Shown here: positions 1 through 7,795 of the stretch, piece after piece | Numbering within the stretch: position 1 is the stretch's first letter | How the letters are laid out: every line of letters begins with the position of its first letter | Source of the DNA: DATBLE01 sp046732255 | GTDB lineage: Bacteria > Actinomycetota > Thermoleophilia > Gaiellales > Gaiellaceae | Assembly: GCA_046732255.1 (NCBI GenBank) | Contig: JBKPMR010000002.1 | Span: forward strand, 1-47,996 | DNA: 47,996 nucleotides | Reading direction: 5' to 3' | Program-made: the position numbers and the translations under genes | The notes under the pieces: model-generated | Told to the model about the DNA's origin: nothing | The model's database searches: none | The model's input: only the letters and a program-made list of their open reading frames with translations

Positions 1-2
1 AC

Positions 3-179
3 CTGGAGCTGCGCGAACGGTTCGCCGACGAGTGGCGCTCCGGCCGGCTGAGCCCGCAGGCGCGGGCGATCCTCGCCGAGCTGGGGCTGGACAACGGCGG
101 CGGCTGGCGGAGCCTGCTGGAGTCGCCGACCTTCAGGGCTCTGCTGGACGAGCCGGCGCCGCTCGCACGGGCTGCCTAG
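3..179 (+). CDS. C-terminal end of an unidentified protein (5' truncated by window edge)
   Basis: One open frame runs from the window edge to a TAG at 177-179 and gives about 58 residues. The peptide is charged, with Arg-Glu-rich helix-like stretches (LELRERFADEWRSGRLS) and an Ala/Leu-rich tail. I do not recognise the family and cannot judge its function from this fragment. Codon use (strong G/C third positions) matches the neighbouring genes, so it is probably a genuine coding end. The 184 bases to the next gene hold only that gene's promoter. Confidence 0.5.
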   Translation: MELRERFADEWRSGRLSPQARAILAELGLDNGGGWRSLLESPTFRALLDEPAPLARAA

Positions 180-351
180 CCGTCTAGCGGGCGAGGAGGA
201 GCTCGAACACGCGGACGAGCAGCTCCGCTCGTCGGCGCTGGCTGTGGTGTCGTCTACGCACGGAACGCATCCTTTCGGCCCGCATACCGCGGTTCCTGCC
301 AAATGACACAAGCGGGTCGGCGGCTCCAGGGTTCCACGCGGGAGGCCGAAG

Positions 352-357
352 TACACT
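352..357 (+). promoter_or_regulatory. -10 box TACACT of the rel gene, leaderless geometry
   Basis: TACACT lies exactly 6 nt before the ATG of rel. This TANNNT-N6-start spacing recurs throughout the window and implies that transcription begins at or next to the start codon. No convincing -35 box is visible. Confidence 0.65.
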
Positions 358-363
358 GAGGGC

Positions 364-2571
364 ATGACCGTGCTCGAGGTCTACGAGCGACACCAAGAGC
401 TCGTCGACGAGCTCATCGACGCGGTCGAGCAGTACAAGCCGGAGCTCGACCGCGACCTGCTCACGCGGGCGTTCTCGTTCGCGGCCAGGGCGCACGAAGG
501 CCAACAGCGCCGGTCGGGGGAGGAGTTCATCAACCATCCGTTCGGCGTCGCAAAGATCCTCACCGAGCTCCAGCTCGACGAGCAGACGATCGCAGCGGCG
601 CTGCTCCACGACGTGGTCGAGGACACCGACCAGGACCTGAAGGCGGTCAAGGACGAGTTCGGCGACGAGATCGCGCAGCTCGTCGACGGGGTCACCAAGC
701 TGACGCGGATCCAGTTCCAGAGCCGCGAACACGCCGAGGCCGAGAACTACCGGAAGCTGATCGTCGCGATGGCGCAGGACGTCCGCGTGATCCTGATCAA
801 GCTCGCCGACCGCCTCCACAACCTGCGCACGATCGAGTACCTGGGCAAGCAGAAGCAGGTGCAGAAGGCGCGCGAGGCGCTCGAGATCTACGCACCGCTC
901 GCCCACCGGCTCGGCATCCACGCGCTCAAGTGGGAGTTGGAGGACCTCGCGTTCGAGACCCTCCACCCGCGCAAGTACACGGAGATCAAGGCGATGGTCG
1001 CCGAGCGCCGCGCAGACCGAGAGGAGCACGTCCGCGAGGCGAGCATGATCCTCCAGCGCGAGCTCGAGAAGGCCAACATCCCGGCGCAGATCTCCGGCCG
1101 CGCCAAGCACTTCTACTCCATCTACGACAAGATGGTGAAGAAGGGCCGCGAGTTCAACGAGATCTACGACCTGACCGCTATGCGAGTCCTGGTCGAGCGG
1201 ACCGGGGAAGAGGGGACGCGCGACTGCTACGGCGCGCTCGGCCTGATCCACTCGCTCTGGAAGCCGATGCCGGGGCGGTTCAAGGACTACGTCGCGATGC
1301 CCAAGCTCAACCGCTACCGCGCGCTGCACACGACCGTGATCGGGCCCCAGGGCCGACCGCTCGAGATCCAAGTCCGGACGCTCGACATGCACGAGACGGC
1401 CGAGCTCGGCATCGCCGCGCACTGGGCCTACAAGCGCGGCGGCAAGGCGCGCAAGCGAGACGACGATTGGACGGCCTGGATGAAGCAGGTGATGGACTGG
1501 CAGCAGGACGAGGCCGACCCGCGCGAGTTCATCAAGACGCTCCGGACCGACCTGTTCGACGACGAGGTCTACGTGTTCACGCCTAAAGGCGAGGTGAAAA
1601 CGCTGCCGGCCGGATCGACGCCGATCGACTTCGCCTACTCCGTCCACACGGACGTCGGCCACCGTACCGTCGGGGCGAAGGCAAACGGAAGGATCGTGCC
1701 GCTCCACTACCGCCTGAAGAGCGGCGACATCGTCGAGATCATGACCTCGAAGTCGGGACGAGGCCCGTCGCGCGACTGGATGTCGGTCGCCGCCTCCTCG
1801 CGTGCCCGCAACAAGATCCGTCAGTGGTTCTCCCGCGAGACGCGCGCCGACGCCGAAGCGAAGGGCCGTGAGTCGCTCGAGCAGGCGCTGAAGCAGCAGA
1901 ACCTCCCGTACCGGAAGATCGCCGGCTCGGCGGTGCTCGCGCAGGTGATCCGCGAGACCGGGTTCAAGAAGGCCGAGGACTTCTACGTCGCGCTCGGCTC
2001 GGGCAAGCTCCAGGCCGGCCAGATCGTCAACAAGGTGATCCAGCGGCTGAAGACCGCGGAGGTCGTCGAGGAAGACGCGGTGATGCTCAAGCCGCCGAAG
2101 GCCAAGGACACGGCGGCCAGCCAGACGTACGGGATCAACGTGTCGGGCGTCGAGGACGTGCTCGTCCGGCTCGCCAAGTGCTGCACGCCGGTGCCCGGCG
2201 ACCCGATCGTCGGCTACATCTCGCTCGGCAAGGGGATCACGATCCACCGCGAGGACTGCCCGAACGTTCGGGCGCTCCGGAAGAACGCCGAGCGGTTCAC
2301 CCCGGTCGACTGGGACGGCGGCGCGTCGCAGAGCTTCCGCGTCCAGATCGCCGTGGACGCCTGGGATCGCCCGCGCCTGCTCGAGGACGTCGCCCGGACG
2401 TTCTCCGAGCACGGCGCGAACATCGTCGCGTACGGCGGCGGCGTCCAGGACCAGCTGGCGAAGAACTGGTATACGGCCGAGATCGGCGACATCGGCTCGC
2501 TGCGGGCGCTCCTCACCGCCCTCCGCAACATCGAGGGCGTCTTCGACGCCTTCCGCGTCACGCCGAACTAG
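364..2571 (+). CDS. rel: Bifunctional (p)ppGpp synthetase/hydrolase, RelA/SpoT family
   Basis: Long RSH protein of 735 residues that makes and degrades the stringent-response alarmone (p)ppGpp in the cytoplasm. Domains in order: HD hydrolase (HDVVEDT, His82-Asp83), synthetase (about 230-390), TGS (from about 400), a Cys-rich linker (CC at 606-607, with HREDC downstream), and a C-terminal ACT domain. The synthetase carries RFKD at 305-308. This is the basic RXKD form seen in bifunctional enzymes rather than the acidic EXDD of synthetase-only RelA, so both activities are expected. Length is normal for the family. The ATG at 364 is supported by a -10 box 6 nt upstream. Transcription appears monocistronic, since the next gene is convergent. 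Confidence 0.96.
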   Translation: MTVLEVYERHQELVDELIDAVEQYKPELDRDLLTRAFSFAARAHEGQQRRSGEEFINHPFGVAKILTELQLDEQTIAAALLHDVVEDTDQDLKAVKDEFGDEIAQLVDGVTKLTRIQFQSREHAEAENYRKLIVAMAQDVRVILIKLADRLHNLRTIEYLGKQKQVQKAREALEIYAPLAHRLGIHALKWELEDLAFETLHPRKYTEIKAMVAERRADREEHVREASMILQRELEKANIPAQISGRAKHFYSIYDKMVKKGREFNEIYDLTAMRVLVERTGEEGTRDCYGALGLIHSLWKPMPGRFKDYVAMPKLNRYRALHTTVIGPQGRPLEIQVRTLDMHETAELGIAAHWAYKRGGKARKRDDDWTAWMKQVMDWQQDEADPREFIKTLRTDLFDDEVYVFTPKGEVKTLPAGSTPIDFAYSVHTDVGHRTVGAKANGRIVPLHYRLKSGDIVEIMTSKSGRGPSRDWMSVAASSRARNKIRQWFSRETRADAEAKGRESLEQALKQQNLPYRKIAGSAVLAQVIRETGFKKAEDFYVALGSGKLQAGQIVNKVIQRLKTAEVVEEDAVMLKPPKAKDTAASQTYGINVSGVEDVLVRLAKCCTPVPGDPIVGYISLGKGITIHREDCPNVRALRKNAERFTPVDWDGGASQSFRVQIAVDAWDRPRLLEDVARTFSEHGANIVAYGGGVQDQLAKNWYTAEIGDIGSLRALLTALRNIEGVFDAFRVTPN

Positions 2572-2583
2572 CCTCGATCGAGG
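2572..2583. repeat. 12-nt perfect palindrome after rel
   Basis: CCTCGATCGAGG begins directly after the rel stop codon. It is too short to be called a terminator with confidence. Confidence 0.35.
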
Positions 2584-2652
2584 GATACCCCTCTGAGCTT
2601 GTCTGGCCTACGAGAGTAGGTGTGGGGTGCGGGGCGCAGGCGCAGGGCTGTG

Positions 2653-2685
2653 GCGCTCATCCACCGTGCGGCGGCGGATGAGCGC
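2653..2685. repeat. Inverted repeat with CTCATCC core
   Basis: Perfect 10-bp arms GCGCTCATCC (2653-2662) and GGATGAGCGC (2676-2685) enclose a 13-nt loop. It lies between the convergent rel and thioesterase genes and could terminate transcription both ways. Its CTCATC/GATGAG core resembles the hairpin at 3166-3192 on the other side of the thioesterase gene. Confidence 0.6.
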
Positions 2686-2705
2686 ACGCCCTCGGAACGG
2701 AGTCA

Positions 2706-2732
2706 GGACAGGTCTGCAAGCGAGACCTGTCC
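2706..2732. repeat. Inverted repeat GGACAGGTCT, dispersed family A
   Basis: Perfect 10-bp arms GGACAGGTCT and AGACCTGTCC are separated by 7 nt. The same arms recur at 9686-9710 with a 3-nt loop. It lies just past the 3' end of the thioesterase gene on the minus strand. A REP-like or terminator-like role is inferred. Confidence 0.65.
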
Positions 2733-2741
2733 CTCGACGCT

Positions 2742-3170
2742 CTATTCCAAGTCCCCGCCCTCGAAACCTCTGATCCGCTCCCGCCACCAGTCCGGCACCG
2801 GGCACGGCTTCCGATCCGCGAGATCGACCAGAACCGCCGTCTGCGTCGCGGTTACCGCCAGGACCTCGCCCTCGAGGTAGGCGGCGAACTCGTACGTGAC
2901 GCTCGACGTCCCGATCCGTCTGATCCGGACATCGACCTCGATCAGGTCGTCGAAACGCGCCGGCATGTGGTACTCGACGTGCATCGCCCGCATCACGAAC
3001 TCGCGGTCCTGCGGCTCGCTTCGGAGCATGTCGAGGCTCCGGTGGTACTCGACCCGGGCGAGGTCGAAGTACGGCATGTATCGGCCGTAGTAGACGACGC
3101 CCTGCGCGTCCGTGTCGGAGAACCCGACGCGGGTCGTGGCGCTGAACTTGAAGGGCGGTCTCGGGCTCAT
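2742..3170 (-). CDS. Acyl-CoA thioesterase, 4-HBT/YbgC-FadM hotdog family
   Basis: Protein of 142 residues with a single hotdog fold. The N-terminal block VGFSDTDAQGVVYYGRY (about 15-31) is the 4-hydroxybenzoyl-CoA thioesterase signature with the catalytic Asp (Asp19/Asp21 pair), and the following helix begins FDLARVEY. Family members hydrolyse acyl-CoA or aryl-CoA thioesters in the cytoplasm as oligomers; the substrate cannot be told from sequence. Length is typical. The gene is flanked on both sides by dispersed inverted repeats, and its ATG lies inside one arm of a 10-bp hairpin (3166-3192). No TANNNT box precedes it, unlike many neighbours. The start is the only plausible one close to the conserved motif. 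Confidence 0.88.
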   Translation of the reverse strand: MSPRPPFKFSATTRVGFSDTDAQGVVYYGRYMPYFDLARVEYHRSLDMLRSEPQDREFVMRAMHVEYHMPARFDDLIEVDVRIRRIGTSSVTYEFAAYLEGEVLAVTATQTAVLVDLADRKPCPVPDWWRERIRGFEGGDLE

Positions 3171-3192
3171 CGGCCGTTCGCTGGCCGATGAG
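3166..3192. repeat. Hairpin containing the thioesterase start codon
   Basis: Arms CTCATCGGCC (3166-3175) and GGCCGATGAG (3183-3192) pair perfectly over a 7-nt loop. The minus-strand ATG (3168-3170) is inside an arm, so the mRNA start codon could be sequestered, or the element is a REP copy that landed at the gene start. Confidence 0.6.
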
Positions 3193-3206
3193 TGGGGAGG
3201 GGTCCG

Positions 3207-3300
3207 AGGGGAACCGGGAGGTTCCCCTGTGGAATCGGCCTCTGGAAGAAGGGGGCACGTCTGGTTTCCCCCACCGGAGCGAGCTGCAGGCGAGTCGACC
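3207..3300. repeat. Dispersed repeat family B, copy 1 (GGGGAACC hairpin)
   Basis: Arms AGGGGAACC and GGTTCCCCT (3207-3215/3220-3228) enclose a GGGA loop. Read on the minus strand, the stretch up to the phosphohexomutase stop shows the same word order as copy 2 (7661-7795): GCTCGCTC, then GGGGGAAAC, then a CCCCTTC-like pyrimidine run, then CTCATCG. Function unknown; REP-like. Confidence 0.5.
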
Positions 3301-4650
3301 TCATGCCCGGATGACGCCGAGCACCTCGTCGCGCCTGCGCTCCATCGACTCCTGCGAACGCGCCTCCAGGTTCAGGCGCAGGAGCGGCTCCGTGTTCGAC
3401 GGGCGGACGTTGAAGTGCCAGTCGTCGGCTTCGACCGAGAGCCCGTCGAGGTGGGAAACGGTGCCCTCGGGGCCGAACCGCTCCTCGAGCTCGGCCAGCT
3501 TCGCCGGCACGTCGGCGACCGGCGTGTTCAGCTCGCCCGTGATGAAGTACTGCTCGCGGAAGGGGCGCAGGAGCTCCGAGAGCTTTCTCCCGCCCTTGGA
3601 GATGCGCTCGAGCATGACGAGGAACGGGACGACACCGGTGTCGGCCTGTGAGAAGTCGCGGAAGTAGTAGTGGCCGGAGACCTCGCCGGCGAAGGCGGCG
3701 CCGACCTCGCGCATCCGCTCCTTGATGAAGGCGTGTCCGACCCGGTTGACGAGCGCCGTCCCGCCGGCGCGCTCGATCGCCTCGGGCACCGCCCAGCTGG
3801 CGCGGACGTCGTAGATCACCGTCGCCCCGGGCTCCTTCTCGAGGACGTTCTGGGCGAACAACGCGGTCGCGAAGTCGCCGGGAACGAACCCGCCGGTGTC
3901 GTCGACGAAGAAGCACCGGTCGGCGTCCCCGTCGAACGCGACGCCGAGGTCGGCGCCCTCCTCGAGCGTCTTCCGGACGATGAACTCCCGGTTCTCGGGC
4001 AGGAGCGGATTCGGCTCGTGGTTGGGGAAGCTTCCGTCCGGCTCGAAGTAGCACCGCACCGCGTCGATCGGCAGCCGCTCGAGCACCGGCGGCAGCATCG
4101 TTCCCGCCATTCCGTTCGCGGCGTCGATCACGACCGTGAGCGGGCGGAGGGCGTCGGGGTCGATGAAGGTGAGGACGCGTTCGACGAACGCCGGCCAGAT
4201 GTCGAGTTCCTTGACGTGGCCCAGGGACTGTCCCGCAGTTCGGGACCGTCCCTGCGATGCGGCCCTCCGGGCCAAATCGAGTAGCCCTGAGTCGCCGCCG
4301 ACCGGCAGCGCCCCGGCCCGGACGATCTTCATCCCCGTGTACTCCTTCGGGTTGTGCGAGGCGGTGACCATCACCCCGCCGTCGAGCCCGTTCTCGCCGA
4401 CGGCGAAGTAGAGCATCTCGGTGCCGACCAGGCCGATGTCGAGCACCTCGGCGCCGGCCGCGGCTGCGCCCTCAATCACCGCGGCGGCCATCGATGGCGA
4501 GGAGAGCCGCATGTCGCGGCCTACGGCGATCCGTCGCGGTGAAAACTGCTCGACGTAGGCGTGCCCGATCGCCCGCGCGCCCTCCTCGTCCAGCTGCGTC
4601 GGGTAGATGCCGCGGACGTCGTATGCCTTGAAAACAGTCGGGTCGAGCAC
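3301..4650 (-). CDS. Phosphomannomutase/phosphoglucomutase (alpha-D-phosphohexomutase)
   Basis: Protein of 449 residues that interconverts hexose 1- and 6-phosphates, feeding nucleotide-sugar and envelope synthesis. Landmarks in order: N-terminal FKAYDVRGIYP; phosphoserine loop TASHNP with Ser98; metal loop DGDADRCFFVD; sugar-binding and C-terminal phosphate loop RPSNTEPLLRLN. Length fits the family. PMM versus PGM specificity cannot be settled. The start is GTG, supported by TAGCAT exactly 6 nt upstream. Oddly, a copy of the 31-nt palindromic repeat family A lies inside the gene (4223-4253) in frame, in a linker between domains 1 and 2, apparently adding residues without disrupting any motif. 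Confidence 0.93.
   Translation of the reverse strand: MLDPTVFKAYDVRGIYPTQLDEEGARAIGHAYVEQFSPRRIAVGRDMRLSSPSMAAAVIEGAAAAGAEVLDIGLVGTEMLYFAVGENGLDGGVMVTASHNPKEYTGMKIVRAGALPVGGDSGLLDLARRAASQGRSRTAGQSLGHVKELDIWPAFVERVLTFIDPDALRPLTVVIDAANGMAGTMLPPVLERLPIDAVRCYFEPDGSFPNHEPNPLLPENREFIVRKTLEEGADLGVAFDGDADRCFFVDDTGGFVPGDFATALFAQNVLEKEPGATVIYDVRASWAVPEAIERAGGTALVNRVGHAFIKERMREVGAAFAGEVSGHYYFRDFSQADTGVVPFLVMLERISKGGRKLSELLRPFREQYFITGELNTPVADVPAKLAELEERFGPEGTVSHLDGLSVEADDWHFNVRPSNTEPLLRLNLEARSQESMERRRDEVLGVIRA
4223..4253. repeat. Family A palindrome inserted within the phosphohexomutase gene
   Basis: Arms AGGGACTGTCCCG (4223-4235) and CGGGACCGTCCCT (4241-4253) pair with one mismatch over a 5-nt loop. 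It matches the intergenic copy at 26148-26178 at 28 of 31 positions, although here it is coding sequence. Confidence 0.75.
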
Positions 4651-4656
4651 GGAGGG

Positions 4657-4662
4657 ATGCTA
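4657..4662 (-). promoter_or_regulatory. -10 box TAGCAT of the phosphohexomutase gene
   Basis: On the minus strand TAGCAT is followed by 6 nt and the GTG start. It is divergent from the TACACT box of the cyclase gene 20 bp away. Confidence 0.6.
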
Positions 4663-4682
4663 CCGGGGTCGTCGCTCGTTTC

Positions 4683-4688
4683 TACACT
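4683..4688 (+). promoter_or_regulatory. -10 box TACACT of the cyclase-AAA-TPR gene
   Basis: TACACT ends 6 nt before the ATG, the same hexamer and spacing as at rel, implying a leaderless mRNA. Confidence 0.65.
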
Positions 4689-4694
4689 GAAGAG

Positions 4695-7652
4695 ATGGAG
4701 CGAAAGCTCGCAACCGTTTTGTTCGTGGACCTGGTCGGGTCGACGGCGCTCGTCTCCGGGCAGGATCCGGAGGTCGTCCGGCGCCGCGTGACCCGGTTCT
4801 TCGACCGAGCCTCGCACTGTGTGACCACGCACGGCGGGATCGTCGAGAAGTTCGCCGGTGACGCGGTGCTGGCCGCGTTCGGCGTCGCGCAGGCGCACGA
4901 GGACGACGCCGAGCGCGCGATCCGCGCCGGGCTCCAGATCCTCGAGGTGGTCAAGGAGCTCGCGCTCGAGGCCCGGATCGGGATCGAGTCGGGCGAGGTC
5001 GTCGTCGACACGACCGACTCGACGTTCGCCACCGGCGAGGCCGTCAACATCGCCGCCCGCCTCCAGCAGGCCGCCTCTCCCGGGGAGATCCTGATCGGCC
5101 CGGCTGCGCACGGCCTCTCGCAGCTGGCGATCGAAGTGGAGGAGGCGGAGCCGATCGAGTTCGAGGGACGAGGCGAGCTCTACCCGTGGCGCGTCGTCTG
5201 TGCCGCCGACCGCGACGAGCAGATCCAGGCCTCGGCGGTGGTCGCGCCGCTGATCGGGCGCGAGGCGGAGCTCGAGCTGCTCACGAACACGTTCGACCGC
5301 GCGACCCGCGACCGGCGCGCGCACCTGGTCACGATCTACGGCGAGCCGGGCGTCGGCAAGAGCCGCCTCGCCCGCGAGTTCGTCGGCGGGTTGGAGGGCG
5401 CGACCGTGCTCCGCGGCCGCTGCCTGCCCTACGGCGAGGGGATCACCTACTGGCCACTGGCCGAGATGGTCAAGTCCGCGGCCGGGATCTCCGACGACGA
5501 CCCGGTCAAGGACGCGATGGAGAAGCTCCGCAAGGCGTGCGAGGACGAGGCGGTCGCCGATCTGCTCGGGCTGGCAGCCGGCGTCCTCGAGGCGGTCGAG
5601 GGCGAGCGCAGCGGGCAGGAGATCGCCTGGGCCGCGCGCGAGTGGGCCGAGCAGCTGGCGGCCGTCCAGCCGCTGATCCTCGTCTTCGAGGACATCCACT
5701 GGGGCGAGGATCCGCTCCTCGAGCTGATCGAGCACCTGGCCACCTGGGTGCGCGAGTCGCCGCTGCTGCTGATCACCCTCGCCCGCCCGGAGCTGCTCAA
5801 CGTCCGGCCCGGCTGGGGCGGCGGGCGCATGCGCGCCGCCTCGATCGAGCTCGACCCGCTCCGCGAGAGCGAGGCGCGGGAGCTGATCGACGTGCTCCTC
5901 CCGGGCGACGGCCTACCGGCGTCGGTCCGCGCAGACCTGCTCGAGAAGACCGAGGGCAACCCGCTGTTCGTCGAGGAGACGATCCGCATGCTCGCCGAGC
6001 GCGGCGATCACTCCCTCGTCGAACGCATTCCCGACACGCTCCAGGCGCTGATCGCCGCCCGCATCGACGGGCTCCCGCCCGCGGAGAAGTCGCTGCTCCA
6101 CCGGGCGGCCGTCGTCGGCCGGATCTTCTGGCACGGCGCCGTGGCCCACATCGCTCCGGACCTGGACGTGGACGGGCTGCTCGACAGCCTCCTGCTGCGC
6201 GACTTCGTCCTCAACGAGCCGCGCTCGACGATCATCGGCGAGCGGGCATACCGCTTCAAGCACATGCTGATCCGGGAGGTCGCGTATGCCGGGCTGACCA
6301 AGGCCGAGCGTGCCACCCTGCACAGACGCTTCGCCGACTGGCTGCACGAGCGGGGGGCGGACGAGCTGCTCGAGATCCGCGCGTACCACCTCGACCACGC
6401 CGCCCAGCTCCTCGCCGAGCTCGACGGGGCGCCGCCGGCCGAGCTCGCTCAGGCGGCCGCCGCAGCGCTGGAGCAGGCCGGACGCCGGGCCCTCGCCCGC
6501 GAGGCCAACCGCTCGGCCCGGAAGCTGCTCCTCCGTTCGGTCGAGCTCGAGCCGACGCTCGAGCGCCGGTATCACGCCGCCCGGGCCGCGTGGCGCATGA
6601 GCGACCTGCCGACCGTGGCGGTCGAGATGCAGCAGGTGCTGGACGAGGCGCGGGCGGCCGAGGACAGCATGGTCGAGGGCAAGGCGCTCACCGCTCTCGC
6701 CGAGGTCGCGCTGCTCCGCGGCGGGGACCTCCCGAAGGCGACCGAGCTGATCGAGGCCGCACTCGACGTCCTGCCCGGCGACGGCCGGTTCACCGCGCTC
6801 GGCGTCCGCGGCCGGATCGCTTACTGGGTCGGCGACTTCGAGACCCGCGAGCGGGTGGGGGAGGAGGCGCTCGAGATCGCCCGCCGCCTGGAACGCAAAG
6901 ATCTCGAGGCGCAGGCGCTGGACGGCCTCGCCGACGTGTACAAGCACCAGCAGCGGCTCGACGAGGCCGACGTCCTCGTCCGGCGCGCGCTCCAGCTGGC
7001 CGACGAGAGCGGCAGCATCGTCGCCAAGGCGCACGCGCTCCACTCGCTCGGACGGCTGCACGTCAGCCGCGGGGAAGCGGTGGAGGGAGAGCGGCTGCTC
7101 GAGGAGTCGCGCACGCTGTTCGCCGAGATCGGCGACACGTGGATGCAGGGCCGGGTGATGAACGAGCTCGCCTGGGCGGCCGAGAAGCAGGACGACGACG
7201 CGACCGCCGAGCGGCGGCTCCGGGAGGCGATCCGGCTGCTCAAGCCGCTCGAGGACCGAGGGGCGCTGTGCGAGAGCCAGCGCGCGCTGGCGGAGGTGCT
7301 CGTCCGCCGAAACCACATCGCCGAGGCGGAGCGGATCGCGCTGGAGGCCGTGGAGACTGTCGGCGAGCACGACCTCAGCTCGCAGGCAACGACGTCGATG
7401 ACCCTCGGCCTCGTCCGGGCGGCTCAGGGCCGTGACGACGAGGCGGAGGCGCTGCTGCTCGAGGCGCTCGAGATGATCGAGTCCAGCGGCTTCCTCGGGC
7501 TCGAGAGCTGGGTTCTCGCCCGGCTGGAGCAGTTCCTGCGCGAGCGCGGGCGCGACGAGGAGGCGGACGTCTACGGCGCGCGCCTGGCCGAGCTCGCCCC
7601 CATCGAGGGCCTCGCCGCCGCCTTCTCCTCCAGGATCGAACGAATCGCCTAA
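4695..7652 (+). CDS. Class III nucleotide cyclase fused to AAA ATPase and TPR repeats
   Basis: Protein of 985 residues. The first ~170 residues form a class III adenylate/guanylate cyclase domain with the metal-binding aspartates Asp12 (VLFVDLVGST) and Asp56 (FAGDAVLAAF). A STAND/AAA-type ATPase follows, with Walker A GEPGVGKS (216-223) and Walker B LILVFEDIHW (about 327-336). The C-terminal half (from about 560) is helical TPR-like repeats. The architecture is common in actinobacteria and probably couples protein or ligand binding by the TPR/ATPase part to cNMP synthesis, but the signal is unknown. No membrane segment is seen. It stands alone, divergent from the phosphohexomutase, and ends in two strong hairpins. 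Confidence 0.9.
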   Translation: MERKLATVLFVDLVGSTALVSGQDPEVVRRRVTRFFDRASHCVTTHGGIVEKFAGDAVLAAFGVAQAHEDDAERAIRAGLQILEVVKELALEARIGIESGEVVVDTTDSTFATGEAVNIAARLQQAASPGEILIGPAAHGLSQLAIEVEEAEPIEFEGRGELYPWRVVCAADRDEQIQASAVVAPLIGREAELELLTNTFDRATRDRRAHLVTIYGEPGVGKSRLAREFVGGLEGATVLRGRCLPYGEGITYWPLAEMVKSAAGISDDDPVKDAMEKLRKACEDEAVADLLGLAAGVLEAVEGERSGQEIAWAAREWAEQLAAVQPLILVFEDIHWGEDPLLELIEHLATWVRESPLLLITLARPELLNVRPGWGGGRMRAASIELDPLRESEARELIDVLLPGDGLPASVRADLLEKTEGNPLFVEETIRMLAERGDHSLVERIPDTLQALIAARIDGLPPAEKSLLHRAAVVGRIFWHGAVAHIAPDLDVDGLLDSLLLRDFVLNEPRSTIIGERAYRFKHMLIREVAYAGLTKAERATLHRRFADWLHERGADELLEIRAYHLDHAAQLLAELDGAPPAELAQAAAAALEQAGRRALAREANRSARKLLLRSVELEPTLERRYHAARAAWRMSDLPTVAVEMQQVLDEARAAEDSMVEGKALTALAEVALLRGGDLPKATELIEAALDVLPGDGRFTALGVRGRIAYWVGDFETRERVGEEALEIARRLERKDLEAQALDGLADVYKHQQRLDEADVLVRRALQLADESGSIVAKAHALHSLGRLHVSRGEAVEGERLLEESRTLFAEIGDTWMQGRVMNELAWAAEKQDDDATAERRLREAIRLLKPLEDRGALCESQRALAEVLVRRNHIAEAERIALEAVETVGEHDLSSQATTSMTLGLVRAAQGRDDEAEALLLEALEMIESSGFLGLESWVLARLEQFLRERGRDEEADVYGARLAELAPIEGLAAAFSSRIERIA

Positions 7653-7660
7653 ACGCTCGC

Positions 7661-7795
7661 GGCGCGGCTGCGCCGCGCCCGGCTCGCTCGCACGGGGGAA
7701 ACGGCCGGTTTCCCCCGTGGGCCCCTTCCCTCTTCGTGCTCATCGACGGTTCCCTCTTGGGCTGCGCTCGGGCAAAGCCCGGCTCCGCCCGCGTG
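7661..7795. repeat. Dispersed repeat family B, copy 2 (two strong hairpins plus tail)
   Basis: Hairpin 1: GGCGCGGC and GCCGCGCC (7661-7668/7672-7679). Hairpin 2: CACGGGGGAAAC and GTTTCCCCCGTG (7691-7702/7708-7719), 12 bp with a 5-nt loop. A tail at about 7755-7795 includes GGGCAAAGCCCGGCTCCGCC and reappears in inverted orientation at 9019-9054. It may also terminate the cyclase transcript. The tail is read as the C-terminus of the endonuclease IV-like gene. Confidence 0.65.

Noticed and set aside
184..2412. 742-codon minus-strand open frame opposite rel
   Set aside because: Antisense shadow caused by GC-rich codon bias; the plus strand encodes an unmistakable Rel protein and the shadow product is Arg/Leu/Asp-rich without motifs.
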